From: Annona cherimola
Taxonomy: Eukaryota > Streptophyta > Magnoliopsida > Magnoliales > Annonaceae
Length of the DNA: 64,000 nucleotides
NCBI GenBank assembly: GCA_030490835.1
Contig: CM059977.1
Location: 11,002,765-11,066,764 of the forward strand
Direction of reading: 5' to 3'
How positions within the stretch are numbered: the stretch's first letter is position 1; each line of letters starts with the position of its first letter. Made by a program: the position numbers and the translations under genes. Of this stretch, positions 29,790 to 41,219 are shown piece after piece. The notes below the pieces were generated by a model that made no database searches, was not told where the DNA came from, and saw only the letters and a list, made by a program, of their open reading frames with translations.

Positions 29790-30125
29790 ATTAATGGTGC
29801 ATTTGGTTTAAAATGGGCCCCCATATGTAGTTTTAATGTGTTAATAATTTATACAATCATTTATCTATATATAAATTTTATAGCAAATGGTTTACATGTT
29901 GAAAAAACAACTTTAAAGTTATTATTTACATCAAACTATTTTATTACATTGAATTTGTACCATTTTCTGATGGGATCCATACACATATCAATTGGGATGA
30001 AAATTGGTATGGTAATAAAATACATAATTTTAAATACAATAGGTGGAGTAGAATATAATTTTATGATCACGTGAGGCCTATTTTGAGGTAGTTGACCCGT
30101 AATTTTGGTATAGTAAAGCTGCACA
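29790..30125 (-). mobile_element. Family B MITE in pseudouridine synthase intron 2
   Basis: A reverse-oriented copy with the GGGCCCCCATATG head and the body shared with 12340 (inverted) and 14218. Only about 50 bp separate it from its neighbour on the left. Confidence 0.65.
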
Positions 30126-30159
30126 TGAATCTCTCTCTCTCTCTCTTTATATATATATG

Positions 30160-30510
30160 GAAAATGATCCAATGCCCGTGACTGCACTATGCAGTCGATG
30201 CATTGCGGGGCTCACTTGATCATGAATTGTTGATCATGAATTGGAAATCTACCCCACTTATTGTATTTAAAATTGGCTCACTTTACTAGTATACCAATTT
30301 TCATCCAAATCCAACGTGTGTATGGTCCCCATCTTAAATAGTGCAAAATCAGTACAATTAAATAGTTTAACATAAATATCAAGTTTAAAGTGGTATTTTT
30401 AACATCTAAACCATCTGAAGTATGATTTTTATATAAATAATAATCGTATAAAGTTTCATTGCGTTCTAATATGTGTGGGGGTAGTCCGTCTGCACTGGAA
30501 CATATCGCTC
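30160..30510 (+). mobile_element. Family B MITE in pseudouridine synthase intron 2
   Basis: Forward copy. It matches 12340-12640 over most of its length: a GCATTGCGGGGCTCAC head, TTTTCATCCAAATCCAAC, and AGTTTAAAGTG with a following ACATCTAAACC. It ends near a CTGCACTGGAAC terminus. Confidence 0.7.
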
Positions 30511-30682
30511 TCAATATAGATGTATAGGAGTTTTTTTTTTTTTTTTTGGAAAATGGATTTTATTCTTCAAGATTTATTAATAACTGTTTAGAAACAATCA
30601 TTTTAAAGGTTTTTATGTGGTTCTTTTCTTTTCGTTTTCGAATTTATTTATTTATGGTTTCGTTCTTGTTGTTGTATACAGT

Positions 30683-31070
30683 AGCATTGTCAGTGGATTG
30701 GTATGATTTTTTGGAACATCCTACCTGCATGGTGGGGCTTTTTTATAAGATACATTCACACTATCATATTCACACAGTCAGCCCCCACTCTAAGCTACCA
30801 TGGCTGATAGATCATTTTTTCTAAAACGTGTGTGAGACATCTTGATATCGGATGTAGCAGAAAATTATTCATGTGTAGCAATATCAGTGGATTGTATGTT
30901 TTTTAATCATCTTATCTTTATAATGGAATTCTTTTATAGGATAGACTGACACTGTCATTCACGCTGTGAGCTCCGTGCTAAGCTGCATGGCTGATTGAAT
31001 CGTTCTTCTAACACTTATGTGTCATATGTCTTGATGCGGGATGTGGCAGAACAAGTATTCATGTGTAGAA
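30683..31070. repeat. Tandem duplication, period about 194 bp
   Basis: Copies at 30683-30876 and 30877-31070 share the start AGCATTGTCAGTGGATTG, a middle GCTGATTGA-like stretch and the end TTATTCATGTGT. They differ at many bases, so the duplication is old. Intronic. Confidence 0.75.
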
Positions 31071-32403
31071 TAATATTTTTTTTATACAAAGGAAAGTTTT
31101 TAGATGTTTAATTTCTTATTTGGAAATTGATGCATGCATCAAGTGATTAAAATATAGATCAACATGATCGATGGTTTATAGTGTTTTTTTTCCTTATTTT
31201 TTGTAGGATTTTCGTATTTACACATTCTTCTACATATTCCTTTTTTCTTTTTCTTCTCCTTAATGTCAACCCTTTTCCCCCGATGTTTCACTGCCTAATA
31301 CAAAATGTACCATAGAGTAAAAGATGTAGTAATTTCTACTTTTAAAGGTAATTTTCTTCTAGATAAGTTCAAGAAATACTTCATTATGAGCTGTTTCATG
31401 TTTAAAATTTGCAGATATAAAATGTGAAACTGTCATTATCTGGTAACGTGTTTTTTTTTTTTGTTTCACATACTTTTCTGCCAATGTAGTACTGATTTCA
31501 CTGTTGAGTCTGTTTCTTTTGGAATTAAAAATTATTTAAGCATATGTAAGGCTTGCTCTGTTGTTCTGCATTTCTCTAGTGGTTATTAAGATTTAAAAGA
31601 AATCAAGTCTTGACTGACAAAAACGTTATGAATTTATGTGCTAAATTTACCTTTGGCCGAGATATTGTTTCACTAATGCACACCACAATGTTGTCATTGC
31701 AGCAATTGAGGCAGAATTGGAGGCTGCCATTTTTAAGGCGGGTGGAATCCTGCTAGTAACTATGGTGATCTGCACAAGATTGGTTGGGCTAGAAGTAGCC
31801 GAACTGATAAGGGTGTAAGCACTCATGAGATGTTGTCCCTTTGAGGTTCTGAAGGCCATAAGCACATGCTTTTATATTGATCTTATTTTATGTTTTGCAC
31901 TGATTTCACTTCCTAGGTTCATTCATTAGCAACTACGATTACCCTTGAAGATGGAGATCCCGGAAAATGCATGGAAAGATGATCTGAGTGGCAATTGTCT
32001 TGCAAATTATATCAATACTAATCTTCCAAGGAACGTGAGAGTTTTTGGCGTTTTACCTTGCCAAAGGTGCACTTGCATGGATTGCATTAAATCACAACTG
32101 TGATTTGCTCTATTACATTCAGTTGAACTGGGTTTTCGTTAAACTCACCAAAGAGATGTGACCAGAATTTTTTTTTTCAGGAGTTTTGATGTAAAGAAGA
32201 GAATGCAAAGTACGGAGCTACAGTTATCTACTTCCAGCCGGTATAATTGGTATTGGAAGGGACACCAGCTCTGTGGAAGTAGACCACCATTTAACAGAGT
32301 TCAACAACATATTGCATAATTTTCAGGTAGCAGTTTGGTTTTTGACTTTGACATATAAACTTCATATATATATATATATTGGGGGGTATTTTGTTTTGTT
32401 GGT

Positions 32404-32439
<36 letters not shown>
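32404..32439. repeat. Run of 36 G
   Basis: An uninterrupted G homopolymer in the intron after exon 5. Length is likely unreliable, since such runs are hard to sequence. As RNA or single-stranded DNA it could form G-quadruplexes. Confidence 0.9.
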
Positions 32440-32450
32440 CGGAATAGGAG

Positions 32451-32568
32451 TGTCTGTGTGTGTGTGTGTGTTTTTATTTTTTTAATTCAATATGTAAAAG
32501 ATGTCATATACTTCAGGTATCATGCTTTGTTCTTATTGGCGTTTAAAATTTTTTTTTTTGTTAGTGTC

Positions 32569-32599
<31 letters not shown>

Positions 32600-32680
32600 T
32601 TAATTCAATATGTAAAAGATGTCATATACTTCAGGTATCATGCTTTGTTCTTATTGGCATTTTAATTTTTTTTTGTTACT
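32451..32680. repeat. Tandem duplication, period about 112 bp
   Basis: A unit beginning GTGTCTGTGTGTGTG and containing TTCAATATGTAAAAGATGTC and CAGGTATCATGCTTTGTTCT is present twice, nearly identical apart from the T- and GT-run lengths. Recent, and intronic. Confidence 0.85.
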
Positions 32681-35300
32681 AGTTGTGTCCAAGCCAGAAG
32701 GAATCGATGATAGTTTGTCTTTATATAAATTTTGGTTCGTAATCATTTCTTCTAGCCTTTTGAATTAAGAAAAAGATTGTCATTTCTTGTTGGGTGTAGT
32801 GGCTTCTTTGCATAATTGCATGTTTCTCTATTATATTCATATCTGGAGATCCATGGTATCATGGAAATCTTGATCCTGTGGGTCATTTTTTCTACTCTGC
32901 TGCTCCTTTGACAGAATCCTTTTATATATATATATATATATATATGTAGGGTAGGTAAAATTTACTAAAGATATTCTTACGGTTCTCTGTGTTTTGGTGC
33001 CATTAGGCTTTATCCTCAATTGGTTTGCAATTCTCACTTGTTGCACAATGAGGATAGAAAGCTATGACAAAAATAATGTGTATATCAAGAAGTATGCCTA
33101 TGCACATGCATACATAATCTGCCATTCACCAAGTTGCATATGGGCTAGTTCTTGACTGATTTATAGTCATAGATGTGTTTTTCTCAAGTTCAATGTAAAA
33201 AGAAACGGATATGAAATTTCAGGCCTGGCTCTCATATAATTGTGCAGTGAAGGTCTGTCTTAATTTGTTCATTATTTATGAGTGTATCATTCAGACTTCT
33301 GCAATTGAATGCATGGTATCATAGTATGTGCAAACACAACATGCATGTAGGTTTAACATATTCTGTTCATAGTATTGTGGTGTGCTTGTGAAGGTAACAC
33401 ACATGTTTACATTCTCACCCACTCTGCAAAGACTGGGTTTGGCTGACTCATAAGTGTCCCCTTTTGGTAATGCTAGGATACTTGTTCTTTCTGTTTTCTC
33501 TTCCGTCTAAACATATTCCTGGAAATGCCTCTTTCAGGGAGAACATCCTTTCCATAACTACACTGTACGGTCCAAGTACCCGGAAACAACCTGGTTGGAG
33601 AGGTCGCATACCGTGGAGAAAAAGATCACCCAAGGAAGTATCTACATCAGTTTCAACAGAAGATAACAAACCAGGAAAATGTATTGTTGATGAATCTTCT
33701 GAGGAATCTTAGTGGAGAAGATTCAGATGCTAGTGATTTTGATGAGAATCCTGGCAACAATGTTGCAATACTTGTGGATGGACCTAAAGATTTAGATGGC
33801 CCTTCATTTGTTCGTGCAAGATGGCTATATGAGCCTGATGAAGCAGATAGAATTGGTGCATCCCACTTTAGAAAGATATTTCGGTGCTCATGTGGGAAAC
33901 TGGAACAGATGTCTGGAGAGCCATATGTTGAAATCTCCATCTGTGGGGAATCTTCCATGTTGCATCAAGTAAGAGTATCAATTCATTGTTATGATTAGGA
34001 CTATTGCAACATTTATTTTTCCTTTAGCATCAATTGGTGATGGATATCTTTGCTTTGAGAACTCTGCTTGCACTAATTATGTTTTTCAAGCTACTTTATG
34101 CTGTTTTTTTATCATAATATCTCCTGGATTTTTGTTTCACATCTGACTTCAGGCTTAGTGTTTTGTGGAAGGTCTAGCAATTTTGATGACTAAAATCTCC
34201 AATATCACCGTAAAACACTGGAGTTCCTACCAAACTTTCAAAGGATACAATTGTAATGAGAGCTAACTAACTACTATTATTTGTTCAGCTTACTAATCAA
34301 TAATCCTCAATTAGTCAGTCAGGTCAAATTAGAGAAATGGTCAAGGTATAGGAACTACCACCATTGAACAATTAAAAATGACGACTGAAATAACCTCAAT
34401 CTCAGACTTGCTCTCAAAGCAGGATATCTATCATGCAAAGGCTATGAACCTTTTGGCCTCTCCACACAAATGGGCTTTTTTTTTTTGGCCTATGTCTAAT
34501 GTATTCCTTCTTGTGTCTCAGCATGATGCCTCGTTGTAGCTGGTTTTGTCTACATGATTTGGACAGACCTATCTTAAGTTCCTATAATGAAGTGGGTATA
34601 TGGAATCCAATTTTTAAGGCCATGAAAGGCTGGGCCCTGTTTATTCCCAAACTAGACATTCACCAATCATACTTGAACTCTACTTGCAATTAACTGATGT
34701 GGGTTTGTCTGACTATTTTTATGCGAATGTCCCTTTCCCATCAATAAAATTTACATGATTGTTTTTCATTATTGAGGACCTTTATTACTTTCAGATCCGC
34801 AAAATGGTGGGGACTGCAGTGGCAGTAAAGCGGAGATTACTTCCTCAGGACATCATAGAATTGTCTCTGGCCAAGGTTCTCGCGAATAGTTCTGCCTCTT
34901 GCTCCATCTGAAGTCCTCATCTTGAGTGGCAACCAGTATTCAGTGCAGAACCGTCCATGCAATGTAGTCAGGTCAGAAGCGCAGAGACTGGTTGAATCTG
35001 AAGACATACTCAAAGCAGCCAATGAATTCTATTCATCTGTGCCTGTTGCCTCAAGTTTCGAAGTTCTTGGACATTTCAAAATCACCATGGAAGGAATGGG
35101 TTGAGATATTGGATGTTAATACCAGCATTCCAGATGCTGAGTTAGAGAAGTTCGGATGGCAAGGAAACAGTGGAAAGACAAATGGTTGGAGTCTATGCAT
35201 TCCAGATGCAGAATTGGAGGAATCATGGGCTGTGCGGAACATTGGAAAGACAAATTGTTGGAGCATGACAAACTTTCATCAGGGACGACTTGGCAAGTTC

Positions 35301-37306
35301 CATGAAATCGAAATAAAGCAGATGGAAGTTACTGTTCTTTCACCTACACTGCGTTGTGGGGTCTGAAGAAATCGTTCTTGCCAATCAAACAAAGAGGTTT
35401 TAATCATAATGATGGGCTGAAGACAATCGGGCTAGCTGGATCTTCTGGTACGTATTTTACCCTGCCACAGGTCCTCATCAACTGCCAAGATTCTACCAAA
35501 GTTCTGGCCTCTGAGGATAGGCACATTCTCTTGCAATGATCTTATATTCTCGGAGGAGACGATAGCTTCTATTTACAAGGCCATAGCAAACAAAATTTTT
35601 TCCCTTCTGGCCAGTCTTGTGCCGGTTGTTGGGCTGTGTGGCTTCAACTTTGTGAAGTAGTGAAGAAGATCTAACCATACTTCATTGGCCTAAGCAGCAG
35701 ACCTCAATGATTTGTACATGTTCCTTAATTATATTTTTCTGATGATTGTTGTAACTTACGTGAAATGTAAGTCTATGATATTTATGGCGTTGCAAAATGT
35801 ATAGTCCTTTCTTTTTCATTTTTTTTTTCAGAAGAGAATTAGACAATTCAGACGCGTTGGCTTGTCTTGGTTGCTTTGTTTGCAAGTATTACAAACGTGG
35901 CCTCTTCTAACACATCTTAAAAAGCAAAGAATGAATAAACTAGCTATGGTTCTGTATCTGCCTGACGGCGTGGCTGCCATTCTCTAAGATGCGACAAGAC
36001 CAAAAAAGAGTGATCCCATCACAATGCTGCGGTATAATTGTATTCAATGCTATGAAACCTAGTTCCCCATCCGGCTTCGTTATGTGTAGTTTTCCGTTGG
36101 ACGTCTGGCCGCTACATCAATTTTACTTTTTTCTGAGCTACTTTCATCAGCAAGACCATAACCATGTTACTTGCTATTTGAAAATCTCATCGAGCTGGTG
36201 AACTAACTCCGCTGAAAGCGAGTCAGGTTTTAGTTTGGATTCTGAGTTTCAATGCAGGTCGGTTAAAATATAGGCAGGTAAGGTAGGGGGTAGGCATCAA
36301 AATCTGCCGCCCTGCGTTGTTACTTGGCAGTCTTGCCATGGAAGAAAAAAGAAATAGAATAATGTTCTGCATTTATCGCCATTTTCAGTGGCGAAAGCTT
36401 AATAATAATGACAGATGATGCATTATCATCCCTACCGCATGGTGGTTGGTTGAAGGGTCAGCTCATTAGATTCCTCCAATACAATAATGCTTGTATTCAA
36501 TAAATAAAACGATGGGTAGACCTACAACCTTGAGTCGTTAACTAGCTAACAAGCTTTATAAATTCCCACATGTGGCACGTGTGGGAAGTAGTAGTTGGAA
36601 GGGGCCAAACTGACATCTGTGCCAAACTAATGTCATTTGTGGGGAAGGAATGGTTGTGAGGTGCCAAACACATGCTCAAGCGTGTGCTGTTTTGGGGTGT
36701 TGGAATGTCATTATCATATTCCTTCCCACATTTTTAAAGAGGGGAATGGCCTCCTTACCAGTTATATTCCTTTTGTTTCAATCCCAACTTGCTCCACTGT
36801 CGTGCATCCAATTTCATGGCTCGCCACACCAACCGTACCTTCCAACCAAAGTTTACCACCTTCTCGGATAGCAAGTGCCCATTAGAAAAAGATGATAATG
36901 AGATACTATTCAGGTCATCTTCCAAAATGAATACCCAATAATCTGCTGGTTTCTCCAGAATACTCATTTTAATTTGGATTTTGATTCATTTGATATCTTA
37001 TTATATAAGAATCATTGAGATTAACAAACCAATCATTTGATTGGTGTTGATTAGTGATTTGTGCCTTCATGATGAACATGTGTTTTTCGAATGCTTAATA
37101 AACAATATTTAGATAAAGCCCACCAATCACCAACCAGCTGGTATTAAATTTAGTTATAAAGATTACGATTATCTTTTGTCAAAAACAAAAAAAAGATTAC
37201 GATTATCCCAACAGAGGGAAACTAGAAAGGAATCTTCTAGTCTCAACCAGCAAAAAAGAGTCATATAATAGGGTGCCAAGATTGGACTGCTTGTCAAGAA
37301 GAAGAG
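35301..37306. other. Intergenic DNA between the pseudouridine synthase and BTB genes
   Basis: The first 250 bases may hold more 3' coding or UTR of the pseudouridine synthase gene. A GGCACGTGTGGG sequence (ACGT core, G-box-like) lies near 36575. No other gene is recognised. The last few hundred bases should contain the BTB promoter, but no clear TATA box is assigned. Confidence 0.4.
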
Positions 37307-38692
37307 ATGGATTGCTGCATTTGTGGTCCAATGGCTTATGTTTTCAGGCCTCCAAGGAATACAATCTGCCTTAGCTGCTATGAAGGGGCCCGGTGCATGA
37401 CTGCGTTCTTGACCAAGATGGATCTTGAGAAGGAGAGTGATGGCCTTGCTGTTGATAAATCAAAAAACTCCTCAACCTTGCAGCCAAATTCCAACAAGGC
37501 AAGAAATCTTCATTTTGTTTCTTTGTTTGATGTTTTTGCAATTGCTTTTGAATTCACGGAACATTTTTCATTCCTTTCTTGTTCATCAATGAACGTTTTT
37601 GGCTCCTCGGGCATCCTCGCATGGCTGGGGAGATATCTGTTGGGGGTGGAACTAATGAGTGTTGTTCTTGGTATTTTCACCATTCTAAACCATTCTTTTC
37701 ATTGTAAAATGATGGGATGGGATCATGCTGATGTTCTTTCAGGGAATTTCACATGCTCTCAAGTGGATGAGAGAGATGAAGGAAATTCAGGAGGGGATGA
37801 AAGAAAAGTTGACATTTCTTGATGGTTTCTCAGTTGCATTCAAAGACGAAATTCTCGTCGATATCCATGTGAAACCAAGAGATGGTCCACCTATTCCTGC
37901 CCATAGAGCTCTGCTGGTAAGTATTTTAGACTGCTTTGAAAAAAATCTAATGTGTAATGAAACAAACTGAATACCTGGTTGTTGTATTGATGCCTTTCAT
38001 TTTGGATATTGCTGAAGCAAACCTAATGGAACAGTCGATGTGCAGTTCACGATCAGTCTCTTACTGTTCCAAATACTGGAAAATTCATTCTGTCAATTTC
38101 CATCATTTGTAAGACTGCACTACTGCATCACATCTGGTCAATATCTTTAGTTGGCTATGACTACATTTCTTATAAACTATAATTCAAGTCTTCTCTAAAA
38201 TTTTTAATGCAGGCTACAAGATCCGAAATTTTTCGAACCATGCTGGGATCAGATGAGTGCAAAGCTCCAGCAGATGACACCATATCACTGCCTGATATGA
38301 GCCATGAGGAGCTCAAATGCCTGTTGGAATTCCTCTACAGCGGCACCCTTCCTAGAGAAATGCTGGAAAAGCATGTATTCTCTCTGCTACTGGCTGCTGA
38401 CAAGTACGAAATCTCGTTCTTGAGGAAATGCTGTGAGAGCTGGATACTTGGGTCCTTGGACTCATCAAATGCACTTGAGGTGCTGGAGATTTCAGAAGCT
38501 TGTTCCAACAAGACACTCAAGGAATGTGCCATGAATTCCATAGTGCAGAACATGGAAGATGTTGTCTTCTCCCCAAGTTATGTTAGTTTTGCTCTCAGGA
38601 ATGCTTCATTATCTGTAGAAATCACAAGGGCGGTGTTGAGGGAGGCTAAAGATAGGAAAATTGGAGCACCCCAGCGTGTTTCATTGAACTGA
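37307..38692 (+). CDS. BTB/POZ domain protein, three exons, 281 aa
   Basis: Proteins of this plant group probably serve as substrate adaptors for CUL3 ubiquitin ligases. Exon 1 (37307-37498, 64 codons) has a Cys-rich start (MDCCICGP, then NTICLSCYEGAR), CxxC pairs resembling part of a zinc site. Exon 2 (37743-37916, residues 65-122) has a helical, charged segment (LKWMREMKEIQEGMKEKL) and the BTB start ILVDIHVKPRDGPPIPAHRALL. Exon 3 (38213-38692, residues 123-281) completes the BTB fold (RSEIFRTMLGSDE, LKCLLEFLYSGTLP, LLLAADKYEISFL) and a BACK-like helical tail (NALEVLEISEACSNKTLKEC). Intron 1 uses a GC donor (AAG then GCAAGA) and a normal CAG acceptor; intron 2 is GT-AG. All joins are in phase and there are no frame breaks. 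It resembles Arabidopsis At3g56230-type proteins. Confidence 0.92.
37499..37742 (+). other. GC-AG intron of the BTB gene
   Basis: No GT donor restores the frame between exon 1 and the conserved segment starting GISHALKWM. The GCAAGA after AAG fits the strong GC-donor consensus (AG before GCAAGT), and the acceptor TTTCAG is at 37737-37742. If retained, the intron is open in frame but then misreads exon 2 and stops at 37822, removing the BTB domain. Confidence 0.8.
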
Positions 38693-39747
38693 ACAGTTTA
38701 TAGAACTTCTACTGCATGCAGAGATCACTCCCAACTGTCCAAATCTTGGGCGAACTGAAGATTGCTATTGTAACTAACAGTTGGATGATTTGGGACATTC
38801 CCAACATTTGTAAAAAATTTACTGGAGAAAATTTCTTTTATTTAAAAAATTTTAAATGGATTATTCGTCAGATTGTGATCCAATCGTTGCGTACATACAC
38901 ATTTCTATTAGGCATGCACTTTGTAGAGGTACAGAAATGAATTGCAATACAGTGGATTATGTGTAAAATAATTATAATTGACCTAGAGATTTCTCACGGC
39001 TGATAATTAATAAGAATTTTATCTGATTGATTGGGGTAAATATTAGTATATTAATTAATTCACTCTAGTCATTGATATTGAAGAACCGTTCTCTGCAGCC
39101 ATTCATCCATCAATTATTGTACAAGCCATTAATCCACTAATTTCTCCTAGTCGACTTGGGTTGGTCAACCCTAATGATCCTAATTTGAATTAATTATATC
39201 TATTTTAGATTTGCTTTACAATATAAATACAAAGATTTATTTTCAACCATAAAATGCAACAAAAGGGAGGCACATATGAAAAAGGCTGGGCATGTGAAGG
39301 CTAAGGGTGTTTAGTTTAAATATAAGAATATCGAGAAATGGAATGGGGTTCATAAATTAACCCAATCCAACCTAGATTAATTACCAATTGGGTGATGTTG
39401 AAATTTTGATTTTACCAATTCAAAATTTGCATTTTTTCCCCAAATCCAATCCAATCCGTGGCTGCATTTTAAATCAGTAGCTAATGGCTATGTTTTTCTT
39501 CCAATCATCAGACTCGCGTTGTTCCCCGGGGTTGAGTGATTGACCCTTCTTGCGTTTGACCTGATAAAAGCTAAAGCTAGCGACGGACGTGGGGAGAAGA
39601 GCAGGAGTGACACCGTGTGACAGTTTGCGAACTGTCACGAGCCGCATTCGAGTGATGCTGTAAAAGAAATTTTTTTTTTTTTGGCAACAAAATAACGATA
39701 TTGATTACGAGATTTTCAATCGTGGCACTATTGTTTTGGTCTGTAAT
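38693..39747. other. 3' flank of the BTB gene
   Basis: 3' UTR and AT-rich intergenic DNA. No further gene is recognised. Confidence 0.4.
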
Positions 39748-40077
39748 GAGAAATGATCTTACTTGGGCTAAATAATTGCGTACTTAGTACATTTCAAAAA
39801 ATTTATTTAAACTTATTTTTTAACTTTTTTCGTATACTTGTTTATCTAAATGTATTTAATATATAAATTAAGTTTTAATATTTAAATATGTGTATATATT
39901 TTTTAAGATTTTTATAAAAAATTTAAAAAATGTGCATATATACATGTACCTAAATGTAATAAAACTTGATTTATATATTAAATATATCTATATTAATAAG
40001 TATAAAAGAATTTAAAAATTTTAAAATGAATTTTTTTAAATCCATTATTTAGCCCAGACTACTAACAGGATTATTTC
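39748..40077. mobile_element. Foldback element (family A), GGGCTAAATAAT end type
   Basis: The left end is GATCTTACTTGGGCTAAATAA and the right end its looser inverse (ATTATTTAGCCCAGACT). The inner core TTATCTAAATGTATTTAATA and complement are present. Same end type as 45690-45935 and, more distantly, 61886-62226. Confidence 0.65.
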
Positions 40078-40467
40078 TTGCTTTTAATTATCCATGCGGG
40101 CTGAATAAAAGGAAAAAAATTTGGGAAGACTGTGTTAGAGATGGTTATTTTTCGTTGCTTTTAATTTTTTTCCCAAATCATTCCAAAGAAATGTATATAA
40201 ATAATACGAGGGCATCTAAATTCATAGTAGTCAATACGATAATTATTTTTTCTTTCGTTTTAAAATAAGCCGATGGGATAAAATAACCAGCCCCGAACAA
40301 TGAGTGGCGTTCGATGAGTGTTTTCAAAGTAGAGAATTATTTAATTACTTCATTTAAGTGATTTAGACATCTTTTTGGAAGTTATCGGGTAATTTGGAAG
40401 GTGAATATTATAATATGCATTCTTTTAAAAATATTTTATTAAAGGCAATTTACAAAGGCAACAGATA

Positions 40468-41150
40468 GGGGTGCAACTTAGGCCGGGTTGAGCTCGAACT
40501 CGGCCTGCCGAACCCAATTTTGAACTATGTTTAAACTTGCTTTTTCGTAACCTGAACCCAATTAATAAATATGATAGGGTTAGAGTTTAAGTAAACCCGA
40601 ACCCAAAGAACCCGAGCCCGATTTCTCATTTTATATTTATTATAGAATATATTATATACATACTATTTAAACAGTATTTCTTTATATTCTTCCTATTTTA
40701 TATTATTATATCTATATTTGAATACTATTAAGCATATTATAATTTTATTGTAAATAAAGTATATTATTTTCATTTATATTTATCTTTTATTTCTATCATT
40801 TACTTTTACACTTATTAATTTTCTTCATTTATCTTAGTTTTGATGTTAAATTTTTTCTAAAAATATTCTTTACATTATTATTTTTAAAAATATGTAATTT
40901 GATTATATATTATTATATATTATTATGTTTATTTACATGATTTGTTATTATTATTTATTCATATAAAATTCTAAACTTATCATTCTAAATAAAATATAAA
41001 TTCATCAACATAAATTCCAACTCGAAACTCAACCCGAATCCGATTTTCAAAAATAGGGTAAAGATTTAGGTTTTACAAAATAAGGTTAAAGTTAGAGTTA
41101 GGATTAACATTTTATAAATAAAATTAGGATTAGAATTGAGGTAAATACAA
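40468..41150. mobile_element. GGGTGCAACTT repeat element
   Basis: It begins GGGGTGCAACTTAGGCCGGG, followed by repeated AACCCGAACCC-like words, an AT-rich middle and a second CCCGAATCCG patch near 41025. The same head starts at 63330. The right end is not resolved. Non-coding. Confidence 0.5.
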
Positions 41151-41219
41151 GTTTTATGGGCGCCACTTCCGCCCTTACCAGCAGATTATAGGATTATGGC
41201 CCCGGACGGCCCCGGACCG

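Larger units (their letters stand above)
27641..35300 (+). pseudogene. tRNA pseudouridine synthase (TruA family), frame-broken
   Basis: A TruA-type enzyme converts uridine to pseudouridine in RNA. Exons by homology and GT-AG signals: 27641-27902 (Ser/Leu-rich, transit-peptide-like N-terminus, then RVGYVGTDYKG); 29235-29270 (LQMQRDVSTLP); 31703-31814 (catalytic Asp in ARSSRTDKG); 31917-32066 (IPENAWKDD, NVRVFGVLPCQR); 32181-32326 (YLLPAGIIGIGRDTSSVEVD); 33538-33968 ([14 protein letters not shown], then a long acidic linker); 34795 to about 35300 ([20 protein letters not shown]). Reading frame is lost by single-base shifts near 31757, 31942, 32193, 33580, 33705, 34876, 35045 and 35147, yet each segment remains protein-like. 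The start could instead be 27569 or 27527. Either a young unprocessed pseudogene or indel errors in the assembly; the 3' limit is uncertain. Confidence 0.85.

Noticed and set aside
29292..30514. Open frames of 68-158 codons across the MITE cluster
   Set aside because: The same frames recur in each MITE copy and include the AT/AG microsatellite; they reflect repeat sequence in an intron.
32273..32682. Open frames rich in Gly, Val, Cys and Phe
   Set aside because: Products of the G-run and GT/T microsatellites in an intron; only the beginning overlaps true exon 5 sequence.
37307..37822. 171-codon single frame taken as a one-exon protein
   Set aside because: It reads through the GC-AG intron and then misreads exon 2. 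The spliced product has the conserved BTB domain.
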